A DNA stretch of 64,000 nucleotides from Desulfohalobiaceae bacterium (GTDB taxonomy: Bacteria; Desulfobacterota; Desulfovibrionia; Desulfovibrionales; Desulfothermaceae): assembly GCA_027013815.1 (NCBI GenBank), contig JALWFY010000073.1:1-64000 (forward strand), read 5' to 3'. This document shows, in pieces, positions 1 through 8,795 of the stretch. The notes beneath the pieces are model-generated. The model ran no database searches. It worked only from the letters and a program-made list of their open reading frames with translations, and was not told the origin of the DNA. Numbering within the stretch: the stretch's first letter is position 1; every line of letters begins with the position of its first letter. Made by a program: the position numbers and the translations under genes.

Positions 1-133
1 ATCTTTTTATTTCCATCTCATCTCTGGGATTCTTTAAGGGGAGAAAGATACTATCAATATTATGATATCCATCTCCCCTCTTATCTAATATCTTCAGATA
101 AATATTGACCTTCGAAGGACAATAAAACTTCAT
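1..133 (-). CDS. ispE: 4-diphosphocytidyl-2-C-methyl-D-erythritol kinase, N-terminal part
   Basis: Only the first 44 codons lie in the window; the gene runs off the left edge. IspE phosphorylates CDP-methylerythritol in the MEP pathway of isoprenoid synthesis and belongs to the GHMP kinases. The translated start reads MKFYCPSKVNIYLKILDKR, followed by GDGYHNIDSIFLPL. This matches the IspE N-terminus: the P-(A/S)-K-(I/L/V)-N substrate motif, then the G-x-R-x-DGYH motif and an F-x-L stretch. The ATG at 133 is preceded by a weak GGATTAT site; an in-frame TAG lies six codons upstream, so only a TTG at 142 could be an alternative start. It lies 23 bases downstream of the DegP gene on the same strand and may share its transcript. 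Confidence 0.85.
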   Translation of the reverse strand, partial: MKFYCPSKVNIYLKILDKRGDGYHNIDSIFLPLKNPRDEMEIKR

Positions 134-156
134 ATAATCCAATTTAAGGCCCTATT

Positions 157-1563
157 TTATTTGTTAGATAGGGGAATTGACCTAAAAATGGTCTGTCCCC
201 TCCTCTTTATAAGCAACAAGATAGCTCCCCTTTTCCTCGCCTTTTTTATTACTTCCTTTAAATCATTAACACTTTCAAGGTCCTTAAAATTGGCCTTTAA
301 AATTACGTCTAATGGCCTAATATCTGATTCATCTGCCTTTGAACCAGATTTAACATCAACTACAAGAAGGCCTTTATCTTCATCCAGATTATATCTCTCC
401 ACATCTTGAGGCGTCACTGGCCTAAGTTTCATACCCAAGATATACCCAGGCATAGTTGAAGATCCTTGTTCTGCAGATGCAACGTTAAGATGCCTTTCCC
501 CCAATTTGACCCAGATATCCTTTATTTCTCCATTTCTCCAAATAGTTACTTTTGCCTCAGATCCTGGTCTCAATGCCCCTACTTGGATAGTAAGGTCACG
601 AGAATTTTTGATTGGATGTCCATTTAGGGCTATTATTACATCACCAACTTTAATTCCTGCTTTTTCAGCCGGCTGTCCCTTTAAAACTGAAGCGACAAGT
701 GCACCTTGGGGCTTTGAAAGACCCAATGCCTTGGCAGTATTTTCATCTACATCCTGAATAGTTATCCCAAGCCATCCCCTTTTCACCTTTCTATATTTCT
801 TTAGCTGATATATAACCTTTTTGGCCATATTACTTGGAATGGCAAATCCAATACCCTGTCCACTAGCTACTATTGCTGTATTGATCCCAATCACTTCTCC
901 CTTCATATTCAAAAGGGGGCCACCACTATTACCTGGATTTATTGATGCATCAGTTTGTAAAAAGTTATCATATGGTCCTTCTCCTATGACCCTCCCCTTT
1001 GCACTGATAATTCCAGCAGTAACTGTATGATCTAACCCAAAAGGATTACCTATTGCAATAACCCAATCCCCTGGTCTCATCTTGTCTGAATCTCCAAATT
1101 TTAGATAAGGTAATTTTTTCTTTACATCTATCTTTAAAAGGGCCAGGTCTGTCTCAGGATCAGTCCCTATTACCTTTGCTCTATATGCATGTTTTCCACC
1201 CTTTAAAATTACGTCTATTTTATCCGCCTTTGATACCACATGATTATTTGTAACAATATAACCATCTTCCGAGATTATAAAACCTGATCCCAATGCATGT
1301 TCCTTTCTTTTAGATGGAGGAACATTTTCAAAAAACTTCTTAAAGAATTCATTAAAGGGATCATTCTTACCAAAGGGAGAAAAAAACCTCATAATCTGAC
1401 CTGGAACCTTAATCACCTTTACGGTGCTAATATTTACCACTGCTGGACTGGCCTTTTCTGCAAGGTCTGCAAAGCTAGGAAAACTTTTTGACCATAAAGC
1501 ATTTGATGTAGCTGGCATTACAAAAAAGCACAACATACCTATAAGACATATAAGCCTTTTCAT
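157..1563 (-). CDS. degP: DegP/HtrA-type periplasmic serine protease
   Basis: Encodes 468 residues, normal for the DegP/DegQ (Do) family, which degrades or refolds damaged proteins in the periplasm. Residues 1-22 are a signal peptide (hydrophobic stretch, then ATSNA). The trypsin-like domain holds the catalytic triad: H108 in TNNHVV, D139 in PETDLALL, and S213 in the GNSGGP motif. Two PDZ domains follow, one at about residues 262-350 (WLGI...ALGL...AGIKVGDVI) and one at about 370-465 (ADESDIRPLDVI). The start has the AGGAGGG-like site found in the bases just before 1563. It lies upstream of ispE on the same strand and downstream of the small gene at 1585-1830. Identification is firm; whether it is DegP, DegQ or DegS-like in regulation cannot be told. 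Confidence 0.95.
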   Translation of the reverse strand: MKRLICLIGMLCFFVMPATSNALWSKSFPSFADLAEKASPAVVNISTVKVIKVPGQIMRFFSPFGKNDPFNEFFKKFFENVPPSKRKEHALGSGFIISEDGYIVTNNHVVSKADKIDVILKGGKHAYRAKVIGTDPETDLALLKIDVKKKLPYLKFGDSDKMRPGDWVIAIGNPFGLDHTVTAGIISAKGRVIGEGPYDNFLQTDASINPGNSGGPLLNMKGEVIGINTAIVASGQGIGFAIPSNMAKKVIYQLKKYRKVKRGWLGITIQDVDENTAKALGLSKPQGALVASVLKGQPAEKAGIKVGDVIIALNGHPIKNSRDLTIQVGALRPGSEAKVTIWRNGEIKDIWVKLGERHLNVASAEQGSSTMPGYILGMKLRPVTPQDVERYNLDEDKGLLVVDVKSGSKADESDIRPLDVILKANFKDLESVNDLKEVIKKARKRGAILLLIKRRGQTIFRSIPLSNK

Positions 1564-1584
1564 CTGATAACCCTCCTAAAACAG

Positions 1585-1830
1585 TTATAATTGTTCAACA
1601 GGTGTCCTAAAGAACTCCTCTATTATATGTGAATCTTCCTCCCTTGCTTTTACGCCCAATTCTTTTACCTTACCCTTACATACAAATCCCTTGTCTCCTA
1701 AATATACATAACCTCCAGATATCACCTTTGAATACGGTATTTGTTCCCTCATCTCCTCATGAAGGATCCGTTCAGGGAATATTATTGGCATGACCTCCCC
1801 TGAAAAATCCTCAAAGACTAAATATTTCAT
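1585..1830 (-). CDS. small conserved-looking protein next to hypC, function unknown
   Basis: An 81-residue soluble protein without signal peptide or membrane segment. The ATG at 1830 lies 11 bases after the hypC stop and is preceded by an AGGAGG-type site (AAGGAGGCTGG), so it is probably translated from the hypC transcript. I do not recognise the family. The N-terminus (MKYLVFEDFSGEVMPIIFP) looks like a beta strand pair; the middle has a GGYVYLGDKGFVCKG stretch with the only cysteine; the C-terminus is acidic and helical. It contains no known metal-binding motif. Its position between hypC and degP suggests, but does not prove, a link to hypC or to the HAD gene. Confidence 0.6.
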   Translation of the reverse strand: MKYLVFEDFSGEVMPIIFPERILHEEMREQIPYSKVISGGYVYLGDKGFVCKGKVKELGVKAREEDSHIIEEFFRTPVEQL

Positions 1831-1841
1831 GACCAGCCTCC

Positions 1842-2063
1842 TTATGTGGCTTGAAGGGCCTCGTTGAGAAGTCCTATGGTCTCCATGGCTTCTACCTCGT
1901 CTAGCCTCCTCAAGGCAAATCCAGCATGTATTAGTATATAATCACCTACTTTAACCTCTTCATCCATGAGTAGCAATGATGCCTGAACCGTGCCATCCCC
2001 AACTCTGCAGAAGGCCACATTGTCTTCTATCTTCTCCACACGCAATGGTACTGCAATACACAT
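1842..2063 (-). CDS. hypC: HypC/HupF family hydrogenase maturation chaperone
   Basis: A 73-residue protein of normal HypC length. It starts with MCIAVPLRV, the family's N-terminal M-C-(L/I)-(A/G)-x-P motif; after removal of Met, Cys2 is the residue that binds the Fe(CN)2CO precursor with HypD and hands it to the large subunit of a [NiFe] hydrogenase. The (V/I)GDY(V/I)L(I/V)HAGFA segment (residues 38-50) is the second family signature. No hydrogenase structural gene nor hypABDEF is in this window, so the client must be encoded elsewhere. It follows the HAD gene by 13 bases and precedes the 81-residue gene by 11, so these form one unit. Confidence 0.92.
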   Translation of the reverse strand: MCIAVPLRVEKIEDNVAFCRVGDGTVQASLLLMDEEVKVGDYILIHAGFALRRLDEVEAMETIGLLNEALQAT

Positions 2064-2076
2064 ATCATACTCCCTT

Positions 2077-2745
2077 TTATATAAGGCCTTGTTCTTTTAA
2101 GATATAATATAAATTTCTTATATCAGTTTCAATAAAATCTGGGTTTGATGCCCTCAGCTCTTCGAAACTACTATTTCCCGAAGCAACTGCCCCACTCTTT
2201 ATCCCTGCCCTTTTTGCACATAAAATATCAATTGGATGATCTCCTACAAGCAATACCTGTTCTGACTGTACATCCATTCTCTTTATTGCCTCACTCACAT
2301 GCACAGGGTCAGGCTTTACCTTGGGAACGTCTTCCCTTGTTAAAAAAAAGTCTACATAATCATCCAAATCCGGGAAAACTATTTTCACTGCTGGGGTACA
2401 ATTTCTCGTAATGATTCCTAGCTTTATCCCACCTTGTCTCAGATTCATTAAAACCTGCTTTGTGTATGGGAATAGGCTCCCTCTCCTAGCAGCCCTCATC
2501 TCCATATCCACTAATATAAGCCTACACCTTGTGTTAAATTCCTTTGAAAGGTCTAAGTCTTTCATCTTTAGCCGATTGGTAAGCTCTTCAATACACTCCA
2601 ACAGTGGATATCCCTCTAGCCCTTCGACCCTATATTCAAAAAATATCTCTGCAAGTAATAGAATCTTTCGCTTAATCTTTTCAAAATCTATTGTCAAATT
2701 GGCCAGAGTACCATCAAAATCAAAGACTAATCCTTTAAATTTCAT
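2077..2745 (-). CDS. HAD superfamily hydrolase, phosphoglycolate-phosphatase-like
   Basis: About 222 residues from the ATG at 2745. An in-frame ATG at 2793 would add 16 residues, but the HAD motif I begins just after the internal Met (MKFKGLVFDFDGTLANL), as in most relatives, and an AAAAAGG site precedes it. Motif I is DFDGT with the nucleophile Asp; motif II is IITRN; motif III is the Lys in KVKPDP; motif IV is LVGDHPID, with the Mg-binding aspartates. A helical cap of about 70 residues lies between motifs I and II, so this is a C1-cap HAD enzyme of the Gph/PhnX type. The substrate is not clear. It is the first gene of the HAD-hypC-81-residue gene unit and begins after the fdhA terminator. 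Confidence 0.85.
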   Translation of the reverse strand: MKFKGLVFDFDGTLANLTIDFEKIKRKILLLAEIFFEYRVEGLEGYPLLECIEELTNRLKMKDLDLSKEFNTRCRLILVDMEMRAARRGSLFPYTKQVLMNLRQGGIKLGIITRNCTPAVKIVFPDLDDYVDFFLTREDVPKVKPDPVHVSEAIKRMDVQSEQVLLVGDHPIDILCAKRAGIKSGAVASGNSSFEELRASNPDFIETDIRNLYYILKEQGLI

Positions 2746-2913
2746 AACCTTTTTGTTTTTATAAATCCAATTTTTTGGAAAAGAATAAGCCATAACCTAA
2801 AAAATAGCAAGTTTGAACAAACCATGCCAAGATACCACCCCATTTAATAAAAAAGTAGAACCTATTATGAATAATGTCTTCTCCTTTAAATTTTTTCTCT
2901 GCTCTCTATCTAT

Positions 2914-2947
2914 AAAAAAAGCAGCCCACGCCACTGGCGGAGCTGCT
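2914..2947 (-). terminator. Rho-independent terminator of the nuo-fdhA operon
   Basis: Read on the minus strand, 31 bases after the fdhA stop, an outer stem AGCAGC/GCTGCT (2942-2947 with 2920-2925) encloses an inner stem CGCCA/TGGCG and is followed by seven T. This is a strong intrinsic terminator and marks the end of the transcript that begins at nuoA. Confidence 0.85.
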
Positions 2948-2977
2948 CCAATTTACTTGATTTTTAGTTTACCAGAT

Positions 2978-5740
2978 CTATGCCACCTTTGCCACCTTTA
3001 CTGCACAGACCTTATACTCTGGGATCCCTGCGATTGGATCAAATACTGGATTAGTCAGTAGATTTGCTGGGGCTTCTTTAAAATGAAATGGCATAAAAAT
3101 AGTGCCCTTTCTTGCCACATCGCTCACCTTAACCCTGGCTTTGACCTTTCCTCTCCTAGACTCTACTTCTGCAAGGTCACCGTCTTTAAGACCCAATTCC
3201 TCTGCATCCTCTGGAGACATTTCTATAAAACATTCTGGGGCCAGCTTATTTATTCCATCCACCTTCCTAGTCATGGTACCTGTATGGTACTGATACAAAA
3301 TCCTTCCAGTGGTTAACCACATTGGATATTGATCATCTACTTGTTCTGCTGGGGGTAAAAATTCAATGGCATGGAATTTCCCTTTACCAATAGGGAATTT
3401 TTCTGTGTGCAATATTGGAGTCCCTGGATGTCCAACCTCTGGACATGGCCAAAATTTTCCCTCTTTTTCTAATTCTTTATATGTAATGCCCTTATAGGAC
3501 GGGGTTACTTGCCTAATCTCTTCATAAAGTTCTTCTATAGATGAATATTTCATCTCATATCCCATCCGATACGACAACTCCATTATAATATCTCCATCCG
3601 CCTTTGCCTCTCCAGGTGGGTCAATGGCCTTTCTTACCCTAGATACCCTGCGCTCTGTATTTGTAAAAGTGCCTTCTTTTTCAGCAAAAGCAGCTGCTGG
3701 TAACACCACATCTGCCAACTCAGCAGTCTCGGTCAAAAATATATCTTGAACAACCAGAAAGTCCAAACTCTCTATGGCCTTTCTCACATGTCCTATATCT
3801 GCATCAGACAAAACAGGGTTCTCTCCAATTATATACAAGGCCCTAATACTCTTTTCTAAGGCCTTTGGTATCATTTCTGTGACCTTTAGACCAACCTTAT
3901 CTGGCAGGTTTGCAACTCCCCAGGCCTTTGCCATTTTTGAACGAATATCTGGGTTAGTCACCACCTGATAACCAGAATACACATTTGGAAGCCCGCCCAT
4001 ATCACATGCACCCTGGACATTGTTTTGTCCCCTTAAGGGATTTACCCCTCCACCTTCAATGCCCAGATTTCCGCATAGCAAGGCCAAATTGGCCAAAGAT
4101 TTTACATTATCCGTACCAGTTATATGTTGTGTAATGCCCATAGTATATACTATTGCAGCAGATTTGGCCTTTGCATACATCCTTGCAGCTTCAATCAAAT
4201 CCTGTCTAGATATTCCAGTAATCTTTTCTACATATTCAGGAGTATATTTTTCCACGATTTTTTTTAGTTCTTCAAAACCCTCAGTCCTAGTTTCAACAAA
4301 TTTTTTGTCCCAGAGTCCTTCCTTTATGATTACATGCATCATTCCATTTATCCAGGCGATATCTGTACCAAGATTCTGCCTAAGCCACTTTGTGGCAAAC
4401 TTGGTCATTTTTATACCCCTGGGATCTACTACAATAAGCTTTGTTCCTCTAAATTTTACTGCCCGTTTTATATAGGTAGATATTACTGGATGATTTTCTG
4501 TGGTGTTGGAGCCTGTGATTAGAATTACCTCAGCGTTCTGTAAGTCTCCGATATTGTTGGTCATTGCACCACTTCCAAATGCTGCGGCCAGCCCGGCCAC
4601 TGTGGAAGAATGTCAGAGACGGGCACAGTGGTCAACGTTATTAGTACCTATCACTGCCCTTGCAAATTTCTGAACCAGATAATTCTCTTCATTGGTTATC
4701 CTTGCTGAAGTAAATACGCCTATACTATCTGGTCCAAATTGATCCTTTATCTCAGTCAATTTTTTTGAAATAAAGTCAAGTGCATCATCCCAAGATGCTT
4801 CAGTGAATTGTCCATTCTTCTTAATAAGGGGCTTTTTTAGTCTTTCATCAGAGCTTATAAACCTAAAGCCAAATCTCCCCTTTACACACAAGGATCCATA
4901 ATTTGGGGCCTCATTAGCACCTGTTACTAAAAATATCCTATTGTCTTTTACATAAAGGTCTAATTGACAACCAACCCCACAATATGAACATGTAGTTTGG
5001 ACCTTTTTCATTTGCCATTTCTTAGGCCCAAGCCATTCATATGAAGAAGACAGGGCACCTACTGGACATGCTTGAACACATTCACCACAACTTACACAAA
5101 AATTTTCATCTGGAGCAGGCAATATGGGTTCTGTAAACTCTGCCTTTAGCCTTTCTACATATTCTCTACTGTCAAATAAAGAAGTTACCTTATCGTCTCT
5201 ATCTGCTTTTTTTGCCTCACCGTTCACTTCATATACCCTAATGGCATTATTCACCTGTACGTCAAAACAGGCTTGAATACACCTACCACATCTCACACAT
5301 TTTGAAGAGTCCCATCTAATAAATGGCGTGATATATTTTACCACATAGTCCTTTTCCTTCTTTGTAAGATCAATCCCCTTGGCCCCATATTTCCATACCA
5401 AGTCTTGTAATTCACAATCCCCAGGTATTGGGCATGTGGGACAATCATGATAGCCTAGAGCCAAAAGTTTTTCTAAAACCTCTCTCCTATGGGCCACACA
5501 TTTATCTGATTCTGTTATTATATTCATACCAGCTTCAACTTTAGTCAGACACGCATGTACCAATTCTCCTGAGGGTCTAAGCTCAACCATACAGATATTG
5601 CACTTACCTGTTGGCGTACCAGTTTTCTTTAGATAACACAGCGTTGGAATGTATATATTATTTCTCTGGGCTACTTCTAAGATGGTCTCCCCATCATTAA
5701 AATTATATTCTTTGTTATTTATTATACATTTATTTTGCAT
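2978..5740 (-). CDS. fdhA: selenocysteine-containing formate dehydrogenase, NuoG-like N-terminus
   Basis: One gene of 920 residues read through an in-frame TGA at 4615-4613, which encodes residue 376 (Sec). The flanking residues, DHCARL-U-HSSTVAGLA, are the active-site loop of FdhA/FdhF/FdnG, where U or C ligates Mo or W. The enzyme oxidises formate to CO2 at a bis-MGD cofactor. Clusters in order: 2Fe-2S (C35, C47, C50, C64); a NuoG-type H98/C100/C103/C109 4Fe-4S; two ferredoxin 4Fe-4S clusters (C148-C158 and C215-C225); the 4Fe-4S next to the pterin (C251, C254, C258, C285); then the molybdopterin and MopB C-terminal domains. It has an AAGGAG site and starts 15 bases after nuoN, as the last gene of the nuo operon. 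There is no signal peptide, so it is cytoplasmic. No fdhB or nuoEF gene is nearby, so its electron acceptor is inferred to be the Nuo complex. Confidence 0.93.
4572..4615 (-). promoter_or_regulatory. SECIS-like selenocysteine insertion hairpin in fdhA
   Basis: On the minus strand the UGA (4615-4613) is followed after four bases by CUUCC, then ACA, then GUGGCC, a five-base loop GGGCU, then GGCCGC, seven bases and GGAAG. The upper stem has six pairs (one G-U) and the lower stem five pairs. The loop begins 18 bases after the UGA and carries the GG and U that bacterial SelB requires. This placement and shape fit a bacterial SECIS element. Confidence 0.8.
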
Positions 5741-5755
5741 AACTGTCTCCTTGTT

Positions 5756-7222
5756 CTAGAGAGAAACGGCCCTCATGGCCAATTGCAAGACTCCGTATGG
5801 GATTATGCCTAATATCAATGTCCCAATTAAAGATATTATCAAGCCTATTGAATTATATATGCTACCCTCGATAGGTCTATCCTCCACTGTATTTGTCTCC
5901 TCTGCCCTAGTATATATGGTAATTATAAGTCTAAGATAATAATAAGCTGCGATTGCACTATTTATAACTGCTATGACAACTAACCATATATATCCTGCCT
6001 TTACAGCAGAACTAAATACCACGAACTTTGCTATAAACCCCCCTGTAGGAGGGAGCCCCATTAATGAACATAAAAATATTACCATACATAATCCAATTAT
6101 AGGCTTTCTAAATCCAAATCCCTTAAACGAGTCATAATCATCCTTTAGACCAAGGAGATTTTCAACATATATAACCACACCAAAAGCACCTAGATTCATA
6201 AACGTATATACTAAAAGATAAAATAAAATTCCCCCATAACCATAATTACTCCCAGCTACTACTGCGACAAAAATATATCCCGCATGAGCAATACTGGAAT
6301 AAGCTAGCATCCTCTTCACACTATCCTGTCTAAGGGCACATATATTACCAACACTCATTGTTATTACTGCTAACACCCAAAATAATGTATGCCAGTTTAT
6401 ACTAATTTTTAATAAGGTATGCCCAAATATCCTCAAAAATACAGCAAGTGCAGCAGCCTTAACCCCAACCGCCATATAAGCTGTTATTGGCGTAGGTGCA
6501 CCTTCATATACGTCTGGCGTCCACATATGAAATGGTACAATAGCGATCTTAAATGCCAAACCAAACAATACCAAGGTTCCTCCAAACAATAAATAAAATC
6601 TATTTGTTATTTCACCTGCAGCCACTAGATTGGTTATTTTTTGCAGATCCAGTGTACCTGTGGCCCCATAAATATATGTTAGCCCATATAAGAAAAATGC
6701 AGCAGAAAATGCACCTAGTAATAAATATTTTAAAGACGCCTCAGTTGAAATCTTTTTTTGTTTTGTAATACCAACCAACACATACACTGCTAAGGAAAAT
6801 ATCTCTAATGCCAAAAATACCATTATCAAATTAATAGACTGAACCATGAGTATCATACCCGCTGAGCTAAACAATAACAGGACATAATATTCATTTATCT
6901 CAGCACCTTCCTTTGCTATTGCATTCCTAGAAATCAAAATCACAACAATAGTGGCAATCAAAAGTGTTGCCACAAGAAATATGCTAAATTTATCTATTAT
7001 TAACATCCCATTAAATAGGACGTTTCTTTTCAGTCCATATAATACATATAAACTAAGAAGAGCTAGTACAGATCCTATGAGTGCCACCCCACTTCCATAT
7101 CGTCCTTTATCACCAAATCCGCTCACCGCTGATCCCATAAGAATAATTAAACCTGATGCCAACAAAATCAAAAAAGGAAGAAACCCTACACTATCTTTTA
7201 TATACTGAATCCCTAGAATCAT
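5756..7222 (-). CDS. nuoN: NADH-quinone oxidoreductase subunit N (antiporter-like)
   Basis: A 488-residue membrane protein with about 14 hydrophobic segments, one of three antiporter-like proton-translocating subunits of complex I. The Proton_antipo_M signature is seen in the middle: the [21 protein letters not shown] region carries the conserved Lys, and [21 protein letters not shown] the second Lys motif. It overlaps nuoM by four bases (ATGA) and precedes fdhA by 15 bases. Length is normal for NuoN (about 480). Identification against NuoM and NuoL rests on order and on the [15 protein letters not shown] wording typical of NuoN. Confidence 0.95.
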   Translation of the reverse strand: MILGIQYIKDSVGFLPFLILLASGLIILMGSAVSGFGDKGRYGSGVALIGSVLALLSLYVLYGLKRNVLFNGMLIIDKFSIFLVATLLIATIVVILISRNAIAKEGAEINEYYVLLLFSSAGMILMVQSINLIMVFLALEIFSLAVYVLVGITKQKKISTEASLKYLLLGAFSAAFFLYGLTYIYGATGTLDLQKITNLVAAGEITNRFYLLFGGTLVLFGLAFKIAIVPFHMWTPDVYEGAPTPITAYMAVGVKAAALAVFLRIFGHTLLKISINWHTLFWVLAVITMSVGNICALRQDSVKRMLAYSSIAHAGYIFVAVVAGSNYGYGGILFYLLVYTFMNLGAFGVVIYVENLLGLKDDYDSFKGFGFRKPIIGLCMVIFLCSLMGLPPTGGFIAKFVVFSSAVKAGYIWLVVIAVINSAIAAYYYLRLIITIYTRAEETNTVEDRPIEGSIYNSIGLIISLIGTLILGIIPYGVLQLAMRAVSL

Positions 7223-8772
7223 GACCTTTCGCCCTTTAAATTTTTCAAAATGTTTATCTTGGTGTTACCTTCACTAATCTTTATCTTCTCGTATTTACTT
7301 ACAATATTCTTTATTGATGGTTCCATCTTTGACAAAAATGTATTTGGATGTACCCCTATCCAAACTATAAATATAATTAAAGGCACTAGTATCCATACCT
7401 CTCTTGCAACAAGATCCTTTAATTTAAGATTCACCTCATGTACCACCTTGCCAAACATTACCCTTTGATACATCCACAACATGTACCAGGCAGCCAGGAT
7501 AACCCCTGAAGCAGCCAACACACCTAACCACCACTTGGCCTTAAAGGCACCTAACATTATAAGAAATTCCCCTATAAAGCCATTGAGTCCAGGTAAACCT
7601 ATTGAGGAAAGTGTGACTATCATAAAAAATGTAGCATATAATGGAAGACATTTTGCCAACCCACCAAATTCAGCTATTAATCTAGTGTGCCTCCTCTCAT
7701 ATATCATGCCCACCAAAAGAAACAAGGCACCTGTTGAAAGCCCGTGGTTTATCATTTGTATCATTCCACCTGTAAGGCCTTGCACATTTAGTGCAAACAC
7801 CCCTAACATAACAAAACCTAGGTGACTCACACTGGAATAAGCAATTAATCGTTTTAGGTCCTTTTGCACTAAACACATAAAGGCCCCATAGATAATGCCT
7901 ATCACTGCCAATATGCCCATGAACTCCATAAAATACATAGTAGCATGAGGAAAAAGAGATAGATTAAAACGAACAAATCCATATGTCCCCATCTTGAGTA
8001 ATACACCAGCAAGTATTACACTCCCAATAGTAGGTGCTTCTGTATGAGCATCTGGCAACCATGTGTGAAAGGGAAACATGGGAACCTTAATAGCAAAGGC
8101 AATCCCAAATGCCAAAAACAACCAAAATTCATACCTAAATGGAAGTTTTAACTGAAACATCTTTAATAAATCAAAGGTATAATCCCCTGTGACCTTGCCG
8201 TGATAAAAATATAATACCAGGATCCCAACTAACATCATCATTGATCCTGCCATTGTATACAAAAAAAACTTTACTGATGCATATACCCTTCTCGCTGGTG
8301 CACCCCAAACCAAGATCAGCAAAAACATTGGCACTAACATAAGTTCCCAAAATATATAGAACAGAAAAAGATCAAGTGCACAAAAGACTCCAATCATAGA
8401 TACTTCTAAGAATAAAAATGCAATCAAAAACTCTTTGACCTTATCTTGTATGTCCTTCCAACACGCAGCAATACATATTGGACATAAAAAAGTGGTTAAT
8501 AATACAAGCAATAGACTAATTCCATCTACACCCACATGATAGCTTATTCCCAATGATGGGATCCAATTTACTTTTTCCACAAATTGAAAATCAGCAACAT
8601 TTTTAAAGGCAAAAAACAAAGGAAGAGAAATGATAAAATCTATAAGTGTTGTCCAAAAAGCTATCCATTTTTGGAGATATCCATCTTTTCGCTCAGTAAA
8701 GGCAATGAGCAAGATTCCAATTATAGGAAAAAAGATTATGATTGATAGGATGGGGAAGTTTGTTTCATGCAT
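7219..8772 (-). CDS. nuoM: NADH-quinone oxidoreductase subunit M (antiporter-like)
   Basis: A 517-residue membrane protein with about 14 transmembrane helices, of the NuoM family. Seen motifs are [19 protein letters not shown] near residue 90, the key Glu in [10 protein letters not shown] (about residue 142), the Lys in [19 protein letters not shown] (about 230), and [16 protein letters not shown]. All are known parts of the proton path. It follows nuoL by 23 bases and overlaps nuoN by four. The last 30 residues form a charged cytoplasmic tail. Confidence 0.96.
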   Translation of the reverse strand: MHETNFPILSIIIFFPIIGILLIAFTERKDGYLQKWIAFWTTLIDFIISLPLFFAFKNVADFQFVEKVNWIPSLGISYHVGVDGISLLLVLLTTFLCPICIAACWKDIQDKVKEFLIAFLFLEVSMIGVFCALDLFLFYIFWELMLVPMFLLILVWGAPARRVYASVKFFLYTMAGSMMMLVGILVLYFYHGKVTGDYTFDLLKMFQLKLPFRYEFWLFLAFGIAFAIKVPMFPFHTWLPDAHTEAPTIGSVILAGVLLKMGTYGFVRFNLSLFPHATMYFMEFMGILAVIGIIYGAFMCLVQKDLKRLIAYSSVSHLGFVMLGVFALNVQGLTGGMIQMINHGLSTGALFLLVGMIYERRHTRLIAEFGGLAKCLPLYATFFMIVTLSSIGLPGLNGFIGEFLIMLGAFKAKWWLGVLAASGVILAAWYMLWMYQRVMFGKVVHEVNLKLKDLVAREVWILVPLIIFIVWIGVHPNTFLSKMEPSIKNIVSKYEKIKISEGNTKINILKNLKGERS

Positions 8773-8795
8773 AACACAAGACCTTCTTTAATTTT

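Noticed and set aside
2813-3061. Plus-strand frames over the fdhA end and other minus-strand genes
   Set aside because: They are shadows of well-identified genes on the other strand and lack ribosome sites or family features.
2978-5740. fdhA as two genes or a pseudogene broken by TGA
   Set aside because: The TGA is at the known Sec/Cys position, the frame continues without loss, and a SECIS-like hairpin follows.
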